Source of the DNA: Bacillus rubiinfantis
Lineage (GTDB): Bacteria > Bacillota > Bacilli > Bacillales > Cytobacillaceae
Reading direction: 5' to 3'
Assembly (NCBI GenBank): GCA_000752035.1
Contig: CCFE01000032.1
Coordinates: 70,518 to 89,998 of the forward strand
Length of the DNA stretch: 19,481 nt
The position numbers and the translations under genes were made by a program. Of the stretch, positions 1 to 7,515 are shown piece after piece (within the stretch, counting starts at the first letter, position 1; each line of letters opens with the position of its first letter). Under the pieces are notes generated by a model that saw only the letters and a program-made list of their open reading frames with translations, was not told the origin of the DNA and did no database searches.

Positions 1-89
1 TAAATCAACGTTTTGGATGTTTTTGTCTGTAACATCTTTAACGGGGGTTTACCGTTTTTTATGGGATTGCGTTAGCAAAATGTTAGCAT
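1..89. repeat. Left copy of an 88/89-bp direct repeat with integrase-arm-like motif
   Basis: This block matches 2427-2514 in the same orientation with about four substitutions and one single-base gap. It starts at the first base of the window, so the repeat may extend further left. It ends with the 19-mer GTTAGCAAAATGTTAGCAT (71-89), in which GTTAGCA is repeated directly at an 11-base step, as in arm-type sites of tyrosine recombinases. An AACGG/CCGTT stem followed by six T (about 39-60) resembles a weak terminator. I infer it is a remnant of an element end. No recombinase gene is present. Confidence 0.8.
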
Positions 90-146
90 GGCAGATAACA
101 TGATGTAGGGGGTTTCCTAAAGCCGACAACTCTACAAGATATTTTA

Positions 147-887
147 CTACTTGTTTTTATTTATTGAACTTAAGTATAAGTCTAATGAATCTTCGACCTC
201 AATTGTGACTAACTTAATAAAAGCATCATATACTTTTTGTGTATGTGCTTTATCTAATGCTTCGTAATAAGCTAAGCGGTTTTCTACTTTAATAACAATT
301 GGTGGAAAACCGTTTTTCATAAGTTCCAAATTTAACAACAAGCGTGCTGTTCGGCCGTTTCCATCAATAAACGGGTGAATTCCAACAAAAATAGCATGAA
401 GCATAGCTCCTCGAGCAACCGGATGCAATACTCTCGTTTCTGCTTGTTCATACCATCCTATCAACCCCTCCATTTCTTCTTTTATGAGAAAGGGAGCTGG
501 GGGTATATGCTTGGCGCCAGAAATAAAAACTTGCTGATCCCGATATACACCTGCATATTCATCATCAATTCCCTTTAGTACAAGTCGATGTAGATTCTTA
601 ATTTGCCACTCCGTCAAAGGTTCACCCTTTTTTACAATCTCCTCAACAAAGTGAATCGCATCACGATGATTAATAACCTCCAAATGTTCACGTAGCGTTT
701 TGCCACCAATAGTAATTCCTTCTAGAACTACCTTCGTTTCGTTGATCGTTAAAGTGTTTCCTTCAATTGCATTTGTATTATATGTCCATTCGAGTAACAA
801 CTTTTCACGTAAACTTTTGACTGTATATTTGGGTAATGGCCGATTGGCATCTAGAAGAGCCTTTTTTTGATTAATTTGTTCGAACAT
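147..887 (-). CDS. Fic/DOC-domain protein (class II, N-terminal inhibitory motif)
   Basis: Fic-domain enzymes usually transfer AMP from ATP to hydroxyl side chains of target proteins. Counting from the upstream GTG at 905 (252 aa), the core motif HPFIDGNGRTAR is at about 177-188, with the catalytic His and the Asp-Gly-Asn-Gly-Arg loop intact. TNAIEG at about 44-49 fits the (S/T)xxxE(G/N) inhibitory helix, here N-terminal to the core, which makes this a class II, self-inhibited Fic protein rather than one held by a separate antitoxin. I prefer the ATG at 887 because GAGGTG lies six bases upstream; the GTG at 905 has no good ribosome site. It stands alone just inside the repeated element end at 1-89, which suggests accessory cargo. 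The target is unknown. No winged-helix domain or antitoxin partner is visible. Confidence 0.9.
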   Translation of the reverse strand: MFEQINQKKALLDANRPLPKYTVKSLREKLLLEWTYNTNAIEGNTLTINETKVVLEGITIGGKTLREHLEVINHRDAIHFVEEIVKKGEPLTEWQIKNLHRLVLKGIDDEYAGVYRDQQVFISGAKHIPPAPFLIKEEMEGLIGWYEQAETRVLHPVARGAMLHAIFVGIHPFIDGNGRTARLLLNLELMKNGFPPIVIKVENRLAYYEALDKAHTQKVYDAFIKLVTIEVEDSLDLYLSSINKNK

Positions 888-1112
888 AGGCTTCACCTCT
901 CTCACTGAAACAAATACTTAAATCGCGAATACCATTGTTGCTCTGAATATACCTTCTAAACCAATTTTAATCAATTATTTGATAAAAGGTATATATATTT
1001 CAATTTGCACCAACCTCTAACTACGTTCCATTAATATTTATAATCTTTTAAAAATAGCTTTTATTGAGGATGTTCACTTGCTTTTAAATTGTTAAAAATT
1101 GATATCCCTTTT

Positions 1113-1275
1113 TTAGTTCACACTACAAGAATAATTGAATTTGTTGGCTTTTCTCTTTGTTTGATTACGAGATGTACTACGACCTTGTGCTTTATAGAGA
1201 TCCTTTTTTAATTGTATATTTTCTTAGTATATCAATCTCTTTTAAAGCTTGATTGAGCTGTTCTTGAATATCCAT
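1113..1275 (-). pseudogene. Frameshifted remnant of a ~54-aa protein of unknown function
   Basis: An ATG at 1273-1275 follows a GGGAG ribosome site at a seven-base distance. The frame reads MDIQEQLNQALKEIDILRKY and four more residues, then hits a stop. Removing one base in the A6/GG run near codon 25 restores a frame reading DLYKAQGRSTSRNQTKRKAN and then eleven residues to a TAA. The length, 163 bases, is one more than a multiple of three, which fits a single insertion. The N-terminal part looks like a charged amphipathic helix and the C-terminal part is basic. I do not recognise the family. It could be two unrelated short frames, but the good start signal and the joined length argue for a recently broken gene. 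Confidence 0.5.
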
Positions 1276-1689
1276 AAGGCTACTCCCATCATAAAAATCT
1301 TTAACTCTAGTTTAGACAAGAAAGCACTTATTTAACAGTATATCTAATAAAAATAAACACTATGATAGTTGTTTTCTTTACTCCGAAATTAATGGAAAAC
1401 CTTTTATAGTTATGGTTTAATATAGACAAAAAATTGGAAGGACCGAAGAGCAACAAGTGCGAATACAAGTAGTTAGGCTCGTGGGAGTTAAGGTAGATTA
1501 TTAGAAGATATTTTTCGAATGGCTGTCCTACTAAGAGTTACAAGTAATAAAATAGCCCCCTATTATTTCAATTAATAGGCGGAAATTAAATTTATTTTTT
1601 GGCCTGTGGATACATATGCAATGCTAGTGGTTTCTAGTGGTGTAAACAAAGTCCTAAAATTGAATAAGGAAAAAGTAAAATGTCCCCAT
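1276..1689. other. AT-rich gene-free stretch in the accessory region
   Basis: No open frame with a credible ribosome site was found on either strand. A short inverted repeat, TATT...AATA with flanking C and G runs (about 1555-1584), could form a small hairpin. The composition suggests decayed coding DNA, but I cannot identify an ancestor. The gap between the Fic gene and the broken gene at 1113-1275 is likewise featureless. Confidence 0.5.
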
Positions 1690-1767
1690 TCAAGAAGACC
1701 TACTTTGGCGAAAAGTTACAGTAGCTTCTACAAATGGTAGTTCTGATAGTTCTTTTATCTTAATCAT
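1690..1767 (-). pseudogene. N-terminal stub of a retropepsin-like aspartic protease
   Basis: The ATG at 1765-1767 overlaps the TGA of the preceding gene as ATGA, the same junction seen at 2954-2957. The 25 codons read MIKIKELSELPFVEATVTFR and five more residues before TGA. The segment LPFVEATVTF corresponds in position and pattern to LPLVSVEIEY in the intact protease at 2574-2957, that is the first strand before the catalytic DTG loop. No DTG or later sequence was found downstream, so the gene is cut off about ten residues before the active site. It is the lost partner of the 85-aa gene. Confidence 0.65.
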
Positions 1768-2021
1768 ATTTTTCTAAGTCCTGTCCATTTTTTCTCGCGT
1801 ATATCAAGGGCTTTTCTGGAAGTATGGAAAAAGTAAAGTTCACGGTTAGGCTTTTGCTTATGTAATTCATGATGTCGACGAAATGCATCCATTGAGTCAT
1901 CAAAAGAATCTATTACAGCTATTTCATCAACTATTCGAAAATTACTTTCCGAATGCGCTTCAATTGCCTCAATGACAACCCATTTATCTGGGTATGCTTT
2001 ACGAACTTGTTCCCATAACAT
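1764..2021 (-). CDS. Conserved 85-aa protein, first gene of a retropepsin-associated cassette
   Basis: I do not recognise a named family. It is clearly a paralogue of the 86-aa product at 2954-3214: shared positions include M-x-W-x-x-VR at the start, V-x-EA around residue 17-19, RI-x-x-E, VID-x-F at about 36-40, LH, REL-Y-x-FHT at about 60-67 and G-x-R near the end. There is no signal peptide or membrane segment, so a cytoplasmic role is likely. An AAAGGGGGG ribosome site lies six bases before the ATG. Its TGA overlaps the ATG of a truncated aspartic protease, so translation of the pair was probably coupled. The repeated pairing suggests the protein works with, or is acted on by, the protease; this is inference. 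Confidence 0.75.
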   Translation of the reverse strand: MLWEQVRKAYPDKWVVIEAIEAHSESNFRIVDEIAVIDSFDDSMDAFRRHHELHKQKPNRELYFFHTSRKALDIREKKWTGLRKI

Positions 2022-2329
2022 TTTATACCCCCCTTTGTGAAGTTGTAACTTCTTAGTTTCATTTTATCAAATATTTCATTTATATACCTTAATTCACGCC
2101 TTTTAGATCAATTTTACATAAAAAGATATCTTTAATATTCTCTCAATATTTTCACTCAAAAAATACAAACCACAGTTAAAAATTACTACCCTTGATAAAA
2201 AATTCCAGCCTTACATTTCCTTATTATAATAACGAATTATTCATATTCCAATCGGGCATAATGGTTATTTGTTACAGAAATACTGAGAAAGCGAGGTCAT
2301 TCAAAGAAATGAAAGGTCATTTCTACAGA
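2022..2329. other. Gene-free stretch; small hairpin next to the groEL-end copy
   Basis: It holds the upstream region of the 85-aa gene and no credible coding frame. A perfect 8-bp inverted repeat, AGAAATGA/TCATTTCT with loop AAGG (2305-2324), lies just left of the 43-bp block at 2330. With the preceding GAGGTCAT it loosely resembles a shortened form of the hairpin element at 4123-4243. Confidence 0.45.
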
Positions 2330-2372
2330 CGGGGCTGCACGAGCCGCTTCTGCTTTTCAATATTACATCATG
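2330..2372. repeat. Displaced exact copy of the groEL 3' end (candidate attachment site)
   Basis: These 43 bases are identical to 4215-4257, which contains the last three groEL codons, the stop codon and 33 bases beyond it. The copy has no groEL sequence beyond that point. An exact direct repeat of a gene's 3' end about 1.9 kb away is the usual footprint of site-specific integration that rebuilds the gene end. The enclosed 2373-4214 would be the element. A simple duplication is the alternative. Confidence 0.7.
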
Positions 2373-2426
2373 TGCCCGTGAGTTTAGAGAGTGCAATATT
2401 GTTAACTAGAGGTGCAAAGATTGCGG

Positions 2427-2514
2427 TAAATCAACGTTTTGGATGTTTTTAGCTGTAACATCTTTAACGGGGATTTACGTTTTTTATGTGATTGCGTTAG
2501 CAAAATGTTAGCAT
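2427..2514. repeat. Right copy of the 88/89-bp direct repeat with integrase-arm-like motif
   Basis: Matches 1-89 in the same orientation at about 94 percent. It ends with the identical 19-mer GTTAGCAAAATGTTAGCAT (2496-2514). It lies 54 bases right of the groEL-end copy at 2330-2372, so groEL-end copy and arm motif form one composite boundary. Confidence 0.85.
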
Positions 2515-2573
2515 TTTGATCAAATGTTCGGAAGGTGATGACGAATCAATGTGGAGATAGTGTTTACCTTAAC

Positions 2574-2957
2574 CTAGTTTTTCGTTACTTCCATATTTTC
2601 AAAGTCGATGATTAATTTATGTGCAAGAAAAAAATCACTCCCAATGATTCCGTCAAATCCATGCATTTCTCTAACATCACCAAGCTGTATAGTGAAATTG
2701 TTAAGTTGAAACTCATCAATATTCATACCACTCACTTTTTGTTCAATGCAAATTTCCGTACCGCCAATTCCGTACATCTTTCGCGTAATAGCATTTTCTA
2801 AATCGAGCATCAGACCTATTTCTTCACATAAGTCTGTATCTAATATAGTTGATGAACAGCCGGTATCAATGAGTACGTTGCTAAACATCTTTTTCTGACC
2901 AGCATATTCAATCTCAACAGAGACTAGGGGTAAACAGTCATCTATTTGAAATTTCAT
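2574..2957 (-). CDS. Retropepsin-like aspartic protease, 127 aa
   Basis: The catalytic strand-loop VLIDTGCSSTIL puts the Asp-Thr-Gly triad at residues 31-33, and the second signature FDGIIGSDFF (about 101-110) supplies the hydrophobic-hydrophobic-Gly element that holds the active site. A single domain of this length has one catalytic Asp, so by analogy with retroviral proteases it should act as a homodimer. There is no signal peptide or membrane anchor, so it is probably cytoplasmic. The ATG overlaps the stop of the 86-aa gene (ATGA), giving a coupled two-gene unit. The residue after DTG is Cys, not the commoner Ser or Ala. The substrate is unknown; the partner protein is the obvious candidate. 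Confidence 0.85.
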   Translation of the reverse strand: MKFQIDDCLPLVSVEIEYAGQKKMFSNVLIDTGCSSTILDTDLCEEIGLMLDLENAITRKMYGIGGTEICIEQKVSGMNIDEFQLNNFTIQLGDVREMHGFDGIIGSDFFLAHKLIIDFENMEVTKN

Positions 2958-3214
2958 TCTCTTCTTCGCACTCCTATATATGGCTGCTCTATTACCCTTA
3001 TTTCTTCGTTATTCGTGTGAAAGATATATAATTCACGATATTGATTTTCCGCGTGTAATTTTTTATACACTTTCCATGCTGCATTGCCATTCTCAAAGTC
3101 ATCAATTACCGACATTTCTTCGATTATTCGTTCTTTTCCTTTTGCTTCAGACCTTAATGCTTCTACTAAGACACACCGTTTTGGAAAATGCTGACGAACT
3201 TCAGACCATTTCAT
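2954..3214 (-). CDS. Conserved 86-aa protein paired with the retropepsin-like protease
   Basis: Paralogue of the 85-aa product at 1764-2021, sharing M-x-W-x-x-VR, V-x-EA, RI-x-E, VID-x-F, LH and REL-Y-x-FHT, roughly 35-40 percent identical by eye. A CGGAGGCG ribosome site lies seven bases before the ATG at 3214. Upstream on the minus strand a TATAAT (3251-3256) with a weak TTCTTG (3275-3280) at 18 bases may be its promoter. It is the first gene of an intact pair and its TGA overlaps the protease ATG. No catalytic motif is evident; the mix of short strands and helices with conserved REL and FHT segments suggests a compact alpha/beta fold. Function is unknown. Confidence 0.75.
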   Translation of the reverse strand: MKWSEVRQHFPKRCVLVEALRSEAKGKERIIEEMSVIDDFENGNAAWKVYKKLHAENQYRELYIFHTNNEEIRVIEQPYIGVRRRE

Positions 3215-3411
3215 TTACATGCGCCTCCGATTCATTTCAAATTACTTTTAATTATACCATGCCAGATTATACCTCAAGAACTATTAATAGGGATTGTTCC
3301 CCCAAAATATTAAATTAACTCCGCCTTTTTCAAAGAACTTATAATATTGATTTGCTGTTTTTTCGGGTATTCCGAAAATCTGTTTTTAATGCAGGGTTCT
3401 TTTAATTATCG

Positions 3412-3710
3412 CTAATAAAAGAATTCGCCATCCCTTTCGTTAAGACAGTCATTACACTTTTTTGAGTGCTTAACCCCCTTGCTTTTGTAAAACTTTTGCT
3501 CCCCTATTGTAAAGGTAAACCGTTCTCCGTAAATCCAACATTTCAAATGAAGGTCATGGGGCTCTACACCCTCAAGTACTTCATTGATAGATTCCGCTCA
3601 TTCTTTTGAATAATTTCTTCAACATCTATAGCATATGGACAACAAAAATTGCAACTGGAAATTGCATTTTTTAAGAATTTACTTATATAGTATCGTAAGA
3701 ATGGACCTAT
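3412..3710 (-). pseudogene. Decayed zinc-ribbon protein gene (lost start plus frameshift)
   Basis: A strong ribosome site (AAGGAGG, 3717-3723) sits six bases before ATA, where ATG would be expected. From there a frame runs about 65 codons and includes NAISSCNFCCPYAIDVEEII. One missing base near the GCGG at about 3597-3601 shifts it, and the second frame continues INEVLEGVEPHDLHLKCW, then FTFTIGEQKFYKSKG and CNDCLNER to a TAG. The total, 299 bases, is one short of a multiple of three. The FTFTxGEQxFY...CxxC part matches the probable zinc-ribbon family (Pfam zinc-ribbon of the GEQ-FY type), although the expected second Cys of the first pair is Tyr. It is probably non-functional. Confidence 0.6.
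3662..3689 (+). promoter_or_regulatory. Possible sigma-A promoter for the 41-aa peptide gene
   Basis: TTGCAT (3662-3667) and TATATA (3684-3689) are 16 bases apart. A transcript from here would start about 50 bases before the gene at 3749. It lies inside the divergent broken zinc-ribbon gene. Confidence 0.3.
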
Positions 3711-3748
3711 TTTTAACCTCCTTAATCTAATAAAGGAGGGAACACTAT

Positions 3749-3874
3749 ATGACTAGTGTACGAGAACATGTACGTTCTGCACATATGGTAAGAGGACATT
3801 TCCGAGCTCGGAAATGGATAAACGCCTACATGATGCCAGAATGTACAATATCAGCACATTTAAGACGAATCTAA
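3749..3874 (+). CDS. Small basic 41-aa protein of unknown function
   Basis: The frame starts at ATG 3749, eight bases after a strong AAAGGAGG, and ends at TAA 3872-3874, followed at once by a strong hairpin terminator. The product begins MTSVREHVRSAHMVRGHFRA and ends TISAHLRRI. It is rich in Arg and His, with spaced H-x-R and R-x-H pairs and no hydrophobic segment, which would suit nucleic-acid or metal contact. The start signal, terminator and clean frame argue that it is real despite its size. It is divergent from the broken zinc-ribbon gene, with the two ribosome sites back to back. I do not recognise the family. Confidence 0.6.
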   Translation: MTSVREHVRSAHMVRGHFRARKWINAYMMPECTISAHLRRI

Positions 3875-3883
3875 AGTGCCATT

Positions 3884-3922
3884 AAAAAGAGCGTTACTTA
3901 CTAATGTTAGTAGCGCTCTTTT
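3884..3922. terminator. Bidirectional intrinsic terminator
   Basis: AAAAAGAGCG (3884-3893) pairs with CGCTCTTTT (3914-3922), with inner pairing ACT/AGT. There are T runs on both strands. It ends the 41-aa gene on the plus strand and may also stop groEL read-through on the minus strand. Confidence 0.85.
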
Positions 3923-4050
3923 CATATTTTAATATTGTTATAGATGGATTAAATACATTATTCCTGCTACCAAATGGTACAAAAAAAGTAAAAAAAGAAG
4001 CTCCCCAAAACTTCAGCAGACTCATGAGAAGCCTCCGTTAAGAACCTCAT

Positions 4051-4069
4051 GTTAACAAAATGTTAACAT
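4051..4069. repeat. Third, variant copy of the arm-like 19-mer
   Basis: GTTAACAAAATGTTAACAT differs from the copies at 71-89 and 2496-2514 only by A for G at two symmetric positions, which makes its first 17 bases a perfect palindrome (GTTAACA-AAA-TGTTAAC). It lies about 150 bases from the groEL-end block at 4215-4257, on the element side. The rest of 3923-4122 shows nothing else. Confidence 0.6.
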
Positions 4070-4122
4070 TCCACTCTCATCTTACTACAAAACCCAGTCA
4101 TATCAATGGCCTGAGGGCGTTA

Positions 4123-4243
4123 TGTCTAGCTCCAGTGGCTAGCCCCTCGAGGTCATAAGCCACTCTAGGAATGAAGGCAAGAACACCTTCTTTCCTAGAT
4201 GGTCTTATGCTTGTCGGGGCTGCACGAGCCGCTTCTGCTTTTC
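4123..4243. repeat. Dispersed hairpin-forming intergenic repeat abutting groEL
   Basis: Nested inverted repeats can fold the whole segment: AGCCCC (4141-4146) with GGGGCT (4216-4221), CATAAG (4154-4159) with CTTATG (4204-4209), and a 14-bp stem TCTAGGAA-T-GAAGG (4164-4177) with its partner (4186-4199) holding one T-T mismatch. From memory, sequences beginning GTCTAGCTCCAG with CCCCTCGAGG recur between genes in many Bacillaceae genomes. Its right end is part of the 43-bp block shared with 2330-2372. It lacks a T run, so it is not a standard terminator, but it may protect the groEL mRNA 3' end. Confidence 0.65.
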
Positions 4244-4247
4244 AATA

Positions 4248-4257
<10 letters not shown>
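4215..4257. repeat. groEL 3'-end block (candidate attachment site, groEL side)
   Basis: Exact partner of 2330-2372. It covers the last codons and stop of groEL (4248-4257) and 33 bases beyond it. With the groEL product normal in length, the block would be the junction that keeps groEL intact after integration. Confidence 0.7.
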
Positions 4258-5876
<1,619 letters not shown>

Positions 5877-5943
5877 TGTTCAAAAACCTCCTCAATATGT
5901 TTAAAACTTTTTACGTTCTATTTACTTGGAAAGATTCCTTTAG

Positions 5944-6228
5944 TTATTCTACTACAGCAAGAATATCGCTTTCACGTAAAATTAAGTATTCAGTACCTTG
6001 GTATTTAACCTCTGTACCAGAGTATTTTGAGAAGATAATGCGATCGCCGACAGAAACATCAAGTGCAACACGTTCACCGTTATCAAGAACACGGCCACTA
6101 CCTACAGCTACTACTTTTCCTTCCTGCGGCTTTTCTTTTGCTGAATCCGGTAATACAATACCGCTGGCAGTCTTTTCTTCAGTTTCTACTAGTTCGATGA
6201 TAATGCGATCACCTAATGGTCTTAACAC
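5944..6228 (-). CDS. groES: 10-kDa co-chaperonin GroES
   Basis: GroES caps the GroEL ring as a heptamer. The 94-aa product beginning (GTG)LRPLGDRIIIELVETEEKTA has the expected family length, the mobile loop EEKTASGIVLPDSAKEKPQ and the C-terminal YLILRESDILAVVE. I chose GTG at 6226-6228 because GAGGAGG lies nine bases upstream and the family starts here. The longer frame to 6264 would add residues with no homology and would run through that ribosome site. Confidence 0.98.
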   Translation of the reverse strand: MLRPLGDRIIIELVETEEKTASGIVLPDSAKEKPQEGKVVAVGSGRVLDNGERVALDVSVGDRIIFSKYSGTEVKYQGTEYLILRESDILAVVE

Positions 6229-6267
6229 TTGAAACAACCTCCTCAAATATGTGTATTCGGTCATTTA

Positions 6268-6294
6268 TTAGCACTCATCCTTAATGAGTGCTAA
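6268..6294 (-). promoter_or_regulatory. CIRCE operator (HrcA binding site)
   Basis: A perfect TTAGCACTC-N9-GAGTGCTAA inverted repeat lies between the promoter and the groES start. HrcA, stabilised by GroE, represses from this operator. It shows class I heat-shock control of groES-groEL. Confidence 0.98.
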
Positions 6295-6301
6295 CACAAT
6301 T

Positions 6302-6333
6302 ATTATAATAATGAATCTCTTTATTTTTTGCAA
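6302..6333 (-). promoter_or_regulatory. Sigma-A promoter of groES-groEL
   Basis: Reading the minus strand, TTGCAA (6328-6333) is followed after 17 bases by TATTAT (6305-6310). An overlapping TATAAT (6302-6307) would give a 20-base spacer. The start site would fall at the edge of the CIRCE operator. Confidence 0.75.
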
Positions 6334-6429
6334 GTCTAACGCATAAAAAATTTCTGTTTTTTTCCACCTTATAAAGTATGGGAATAAACAACCTTTCTAT
6401 ACATACTTTTAAAATAAAAGTTTTCCAAA

Positions 6430-6458
6430 TTGAATGCGGCGGGCAATAACGGTAAAAT
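6430..6458 (+). promoter_or_regulatory. Sigma-A promoter of ydiL-ydiK
   Basis: TTGAAT (6430-6435) and TAAAAT (6453-6458) with exactly 17 bases between them, about 60 bases before the ydiL start and divergent from the groES promoter. Confidence 0.65.
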
Positions 6459-6521
6459 GAAATGTGATTCCATTAAAACTAGCGATTACCATATTCAGTA
6501 AATATAAAGGAGAATACATTT

Positions 6522-7241
6522 TTGAAGAAGGAATATTGGATTATCTTACTTGTATATATTGCAATGCAGTTTTCGAGCTTTATCGGAATTCCTGCGTTAG
6601 TCTGGATCTTTAAGAATGCAGGGATTAACAGAGGTTTATCTGTTCCCATTTGGCTGCTCATCAGTTTTTCCATTGCACTTATTATCATTCTGTTTATTTT
6701 ACGAAAAGACAGTGATCGTTCCGATGTTAGAAAAAAAAGTCCCTTCAGCATTTCATTCATGTGGGCATTTTTGGGAGTCTTTCTAGCTTTGTTTTCACAG
6801 TATGTCGCGGCAATTATTGAACAAATGTTAGGCATTCAACCAGGTTCTGAAAATACACAGGACATCCTAAACATTATTGATGTACTCCCCTTAACTATGA
6901 TTGTTACAAGTATCATCGGCCCTATCTTAGAGGAAATTGTCTTTCGTAAAGTAATCTTTGGCAGCCTCTATAAACGGTTTAATTTCCTAATCTCCGGGCT
7001 TCTCAGTTCAGTTATCTTTGCCGCTGCCCATATGGAGTTCGAACATATTATTCTTTATTCTGCGATGGGACTGACATTTGCCTTTCTTTATGTAAAAACC
7101 AATCGGATTATCGTGCCAATTTTTGCCCATGTGGCAATGAACACACTCGTTGTGTTGGTCCAGCTCGTTTTTCGTGAAGATATTGAAAGGCTGCAGCGAA
7201 ATTTAGATGCGATGCAAAATTTTATTGGAGGATTTTTATGA
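6522..7241 (+). CDS. ydiL: CPBP-family intramembrane glutamic endopeptidase, YdiL type
   Basis: The 239-aa product has several hydrophobic helices (about 7-30, 42-60, 78-98, 122-140, 155-170, 178-215). It carries the CPBP (Abi) signatures: EEIVFR at 137-142 (EExxxR), a His at about 170 in FAAAH, and HVAMN at 203-207, the expected metal or catalytic residues of intramembrane proteases related to Rce1. It starts at TTG 6522 with AAAGGAG about eight bases upstream. It is followed by ydiK with an ATGA overlap, and the pair is divergent from groES, as in B. subtilis. The exact substrate is not known; some relatives process peptides or give self-immunity to bacteriocins. Confidence 0.9.
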   Translation: MKKEYWIILLVYIAMQFSSFIGIPALVWIFKNAGINRGLSVPIWLLISFSIALIIILFILRKDSDRSDVRKKSPFSISFMWAFLGVFLALFSQYVAAIIEQMLGIQPGSENTQDILNIIDVLPLTMIVTSIIGPILEEIVFRKVIFGSLYKRFNFLISGLLSSVIFAAAHMEFEHIILYSAMGLTFAFLYVKTNRIIVPIFAHVAMNTLVVLVQLVFREDIERLQRNLDAMQNFIGGFL

Positions 7242-7435
7242 GACGTTCACCCTTGTTTTCTGGTTTTTTCTATTTCCTTTTAGGAGCATTATTTACCTAT
7301 TTTGCCATCGATGATGTGCAAAAGAATGGCTGGGGATTTTTCAGCTACCTGCTCGTTATTCTTGCTACATTCGATTTCGGCTCAGCGATAAAAATGATCG
7401 CTTTCCATTTTAAATATAAAGATCAATTAAAGTGA
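7238..7435 (+). CDS. ydiK: Small membrane protein, YdiK family
   Basis: A 65-aa protein with two hydrophobic segments (about 5-24 and 33-55) and a basic C-terminal tail, which fits a two-pass membrane protein. The start ATG overlaps the ydiL stop (ATGA), and TTGGAGG lies six bases upstream within ydiL, so the two are co-translated. The family assignment rests on position next to ydiL and the double-helix pattern (YdiK/DUF4305 type, from memory). Function is unknown; it may assist the neighbouring protease. Confidence 0.8.
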   Translation: MRRSPLFSGFFYFLLGALFTYFAIDDVQKNGWGFFSYLLVILATFDFGSAIKMIAFHFKYKDQLK

Positions 7436-7477
7436 AACTTCCATCAGTGGGGGTCTTACTGCCCGTTAAGGCAGGAT
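7431..7477 (+). repeat. 47-bp inverted repeat, left copy
   Basis: Its reverse complement lies at 10827-10873 with 42 of 47 bases identical and a perfect 22-base core (7441-7462). It contains a CTGCC/GGCAG hairpin. The pair brackets rex, moaC and ydiF. It is probably a dispersed intergenic repeat. Confidence 0.8.
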
Positions 7478-7485
7478 AAAAAATA

Positions 7486-7515
7486 ACTCGGGTGCCTGAC
7501 ACCCGAGTTTCTTTA
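7486..7515. terminator. Bidirectional terminator between ydiK and rex
   Basis: A perfect 9-bp stem ACTCGGGTG (7486-7494) with CACCCGAGT (7500-7508) and loop CCTGA. T-rich runs follow on both strands, so it ends the convergent ydiL-ydiK and moaC-rex transcripts. Confidence 0.9.

Noticed and set aside
98..107. ACATGATGTA near the left edge as an inverted groEL-end copy
   Set aside because: Only 9-10 bases match and the orientation is opposite to the other copies, so chance is likely.
2192..2452. 86-codon plus-strand frame
   Set aside because: No ribosome site, and it runs through the 43-bp groEL-end copy and into the 88-bp direct repeat.
6479..6835. 118-codon minus-strand frame
   Set aside because: Antisense to ydiL, whose frame has a promoter, ribosome site and conserved motifs.
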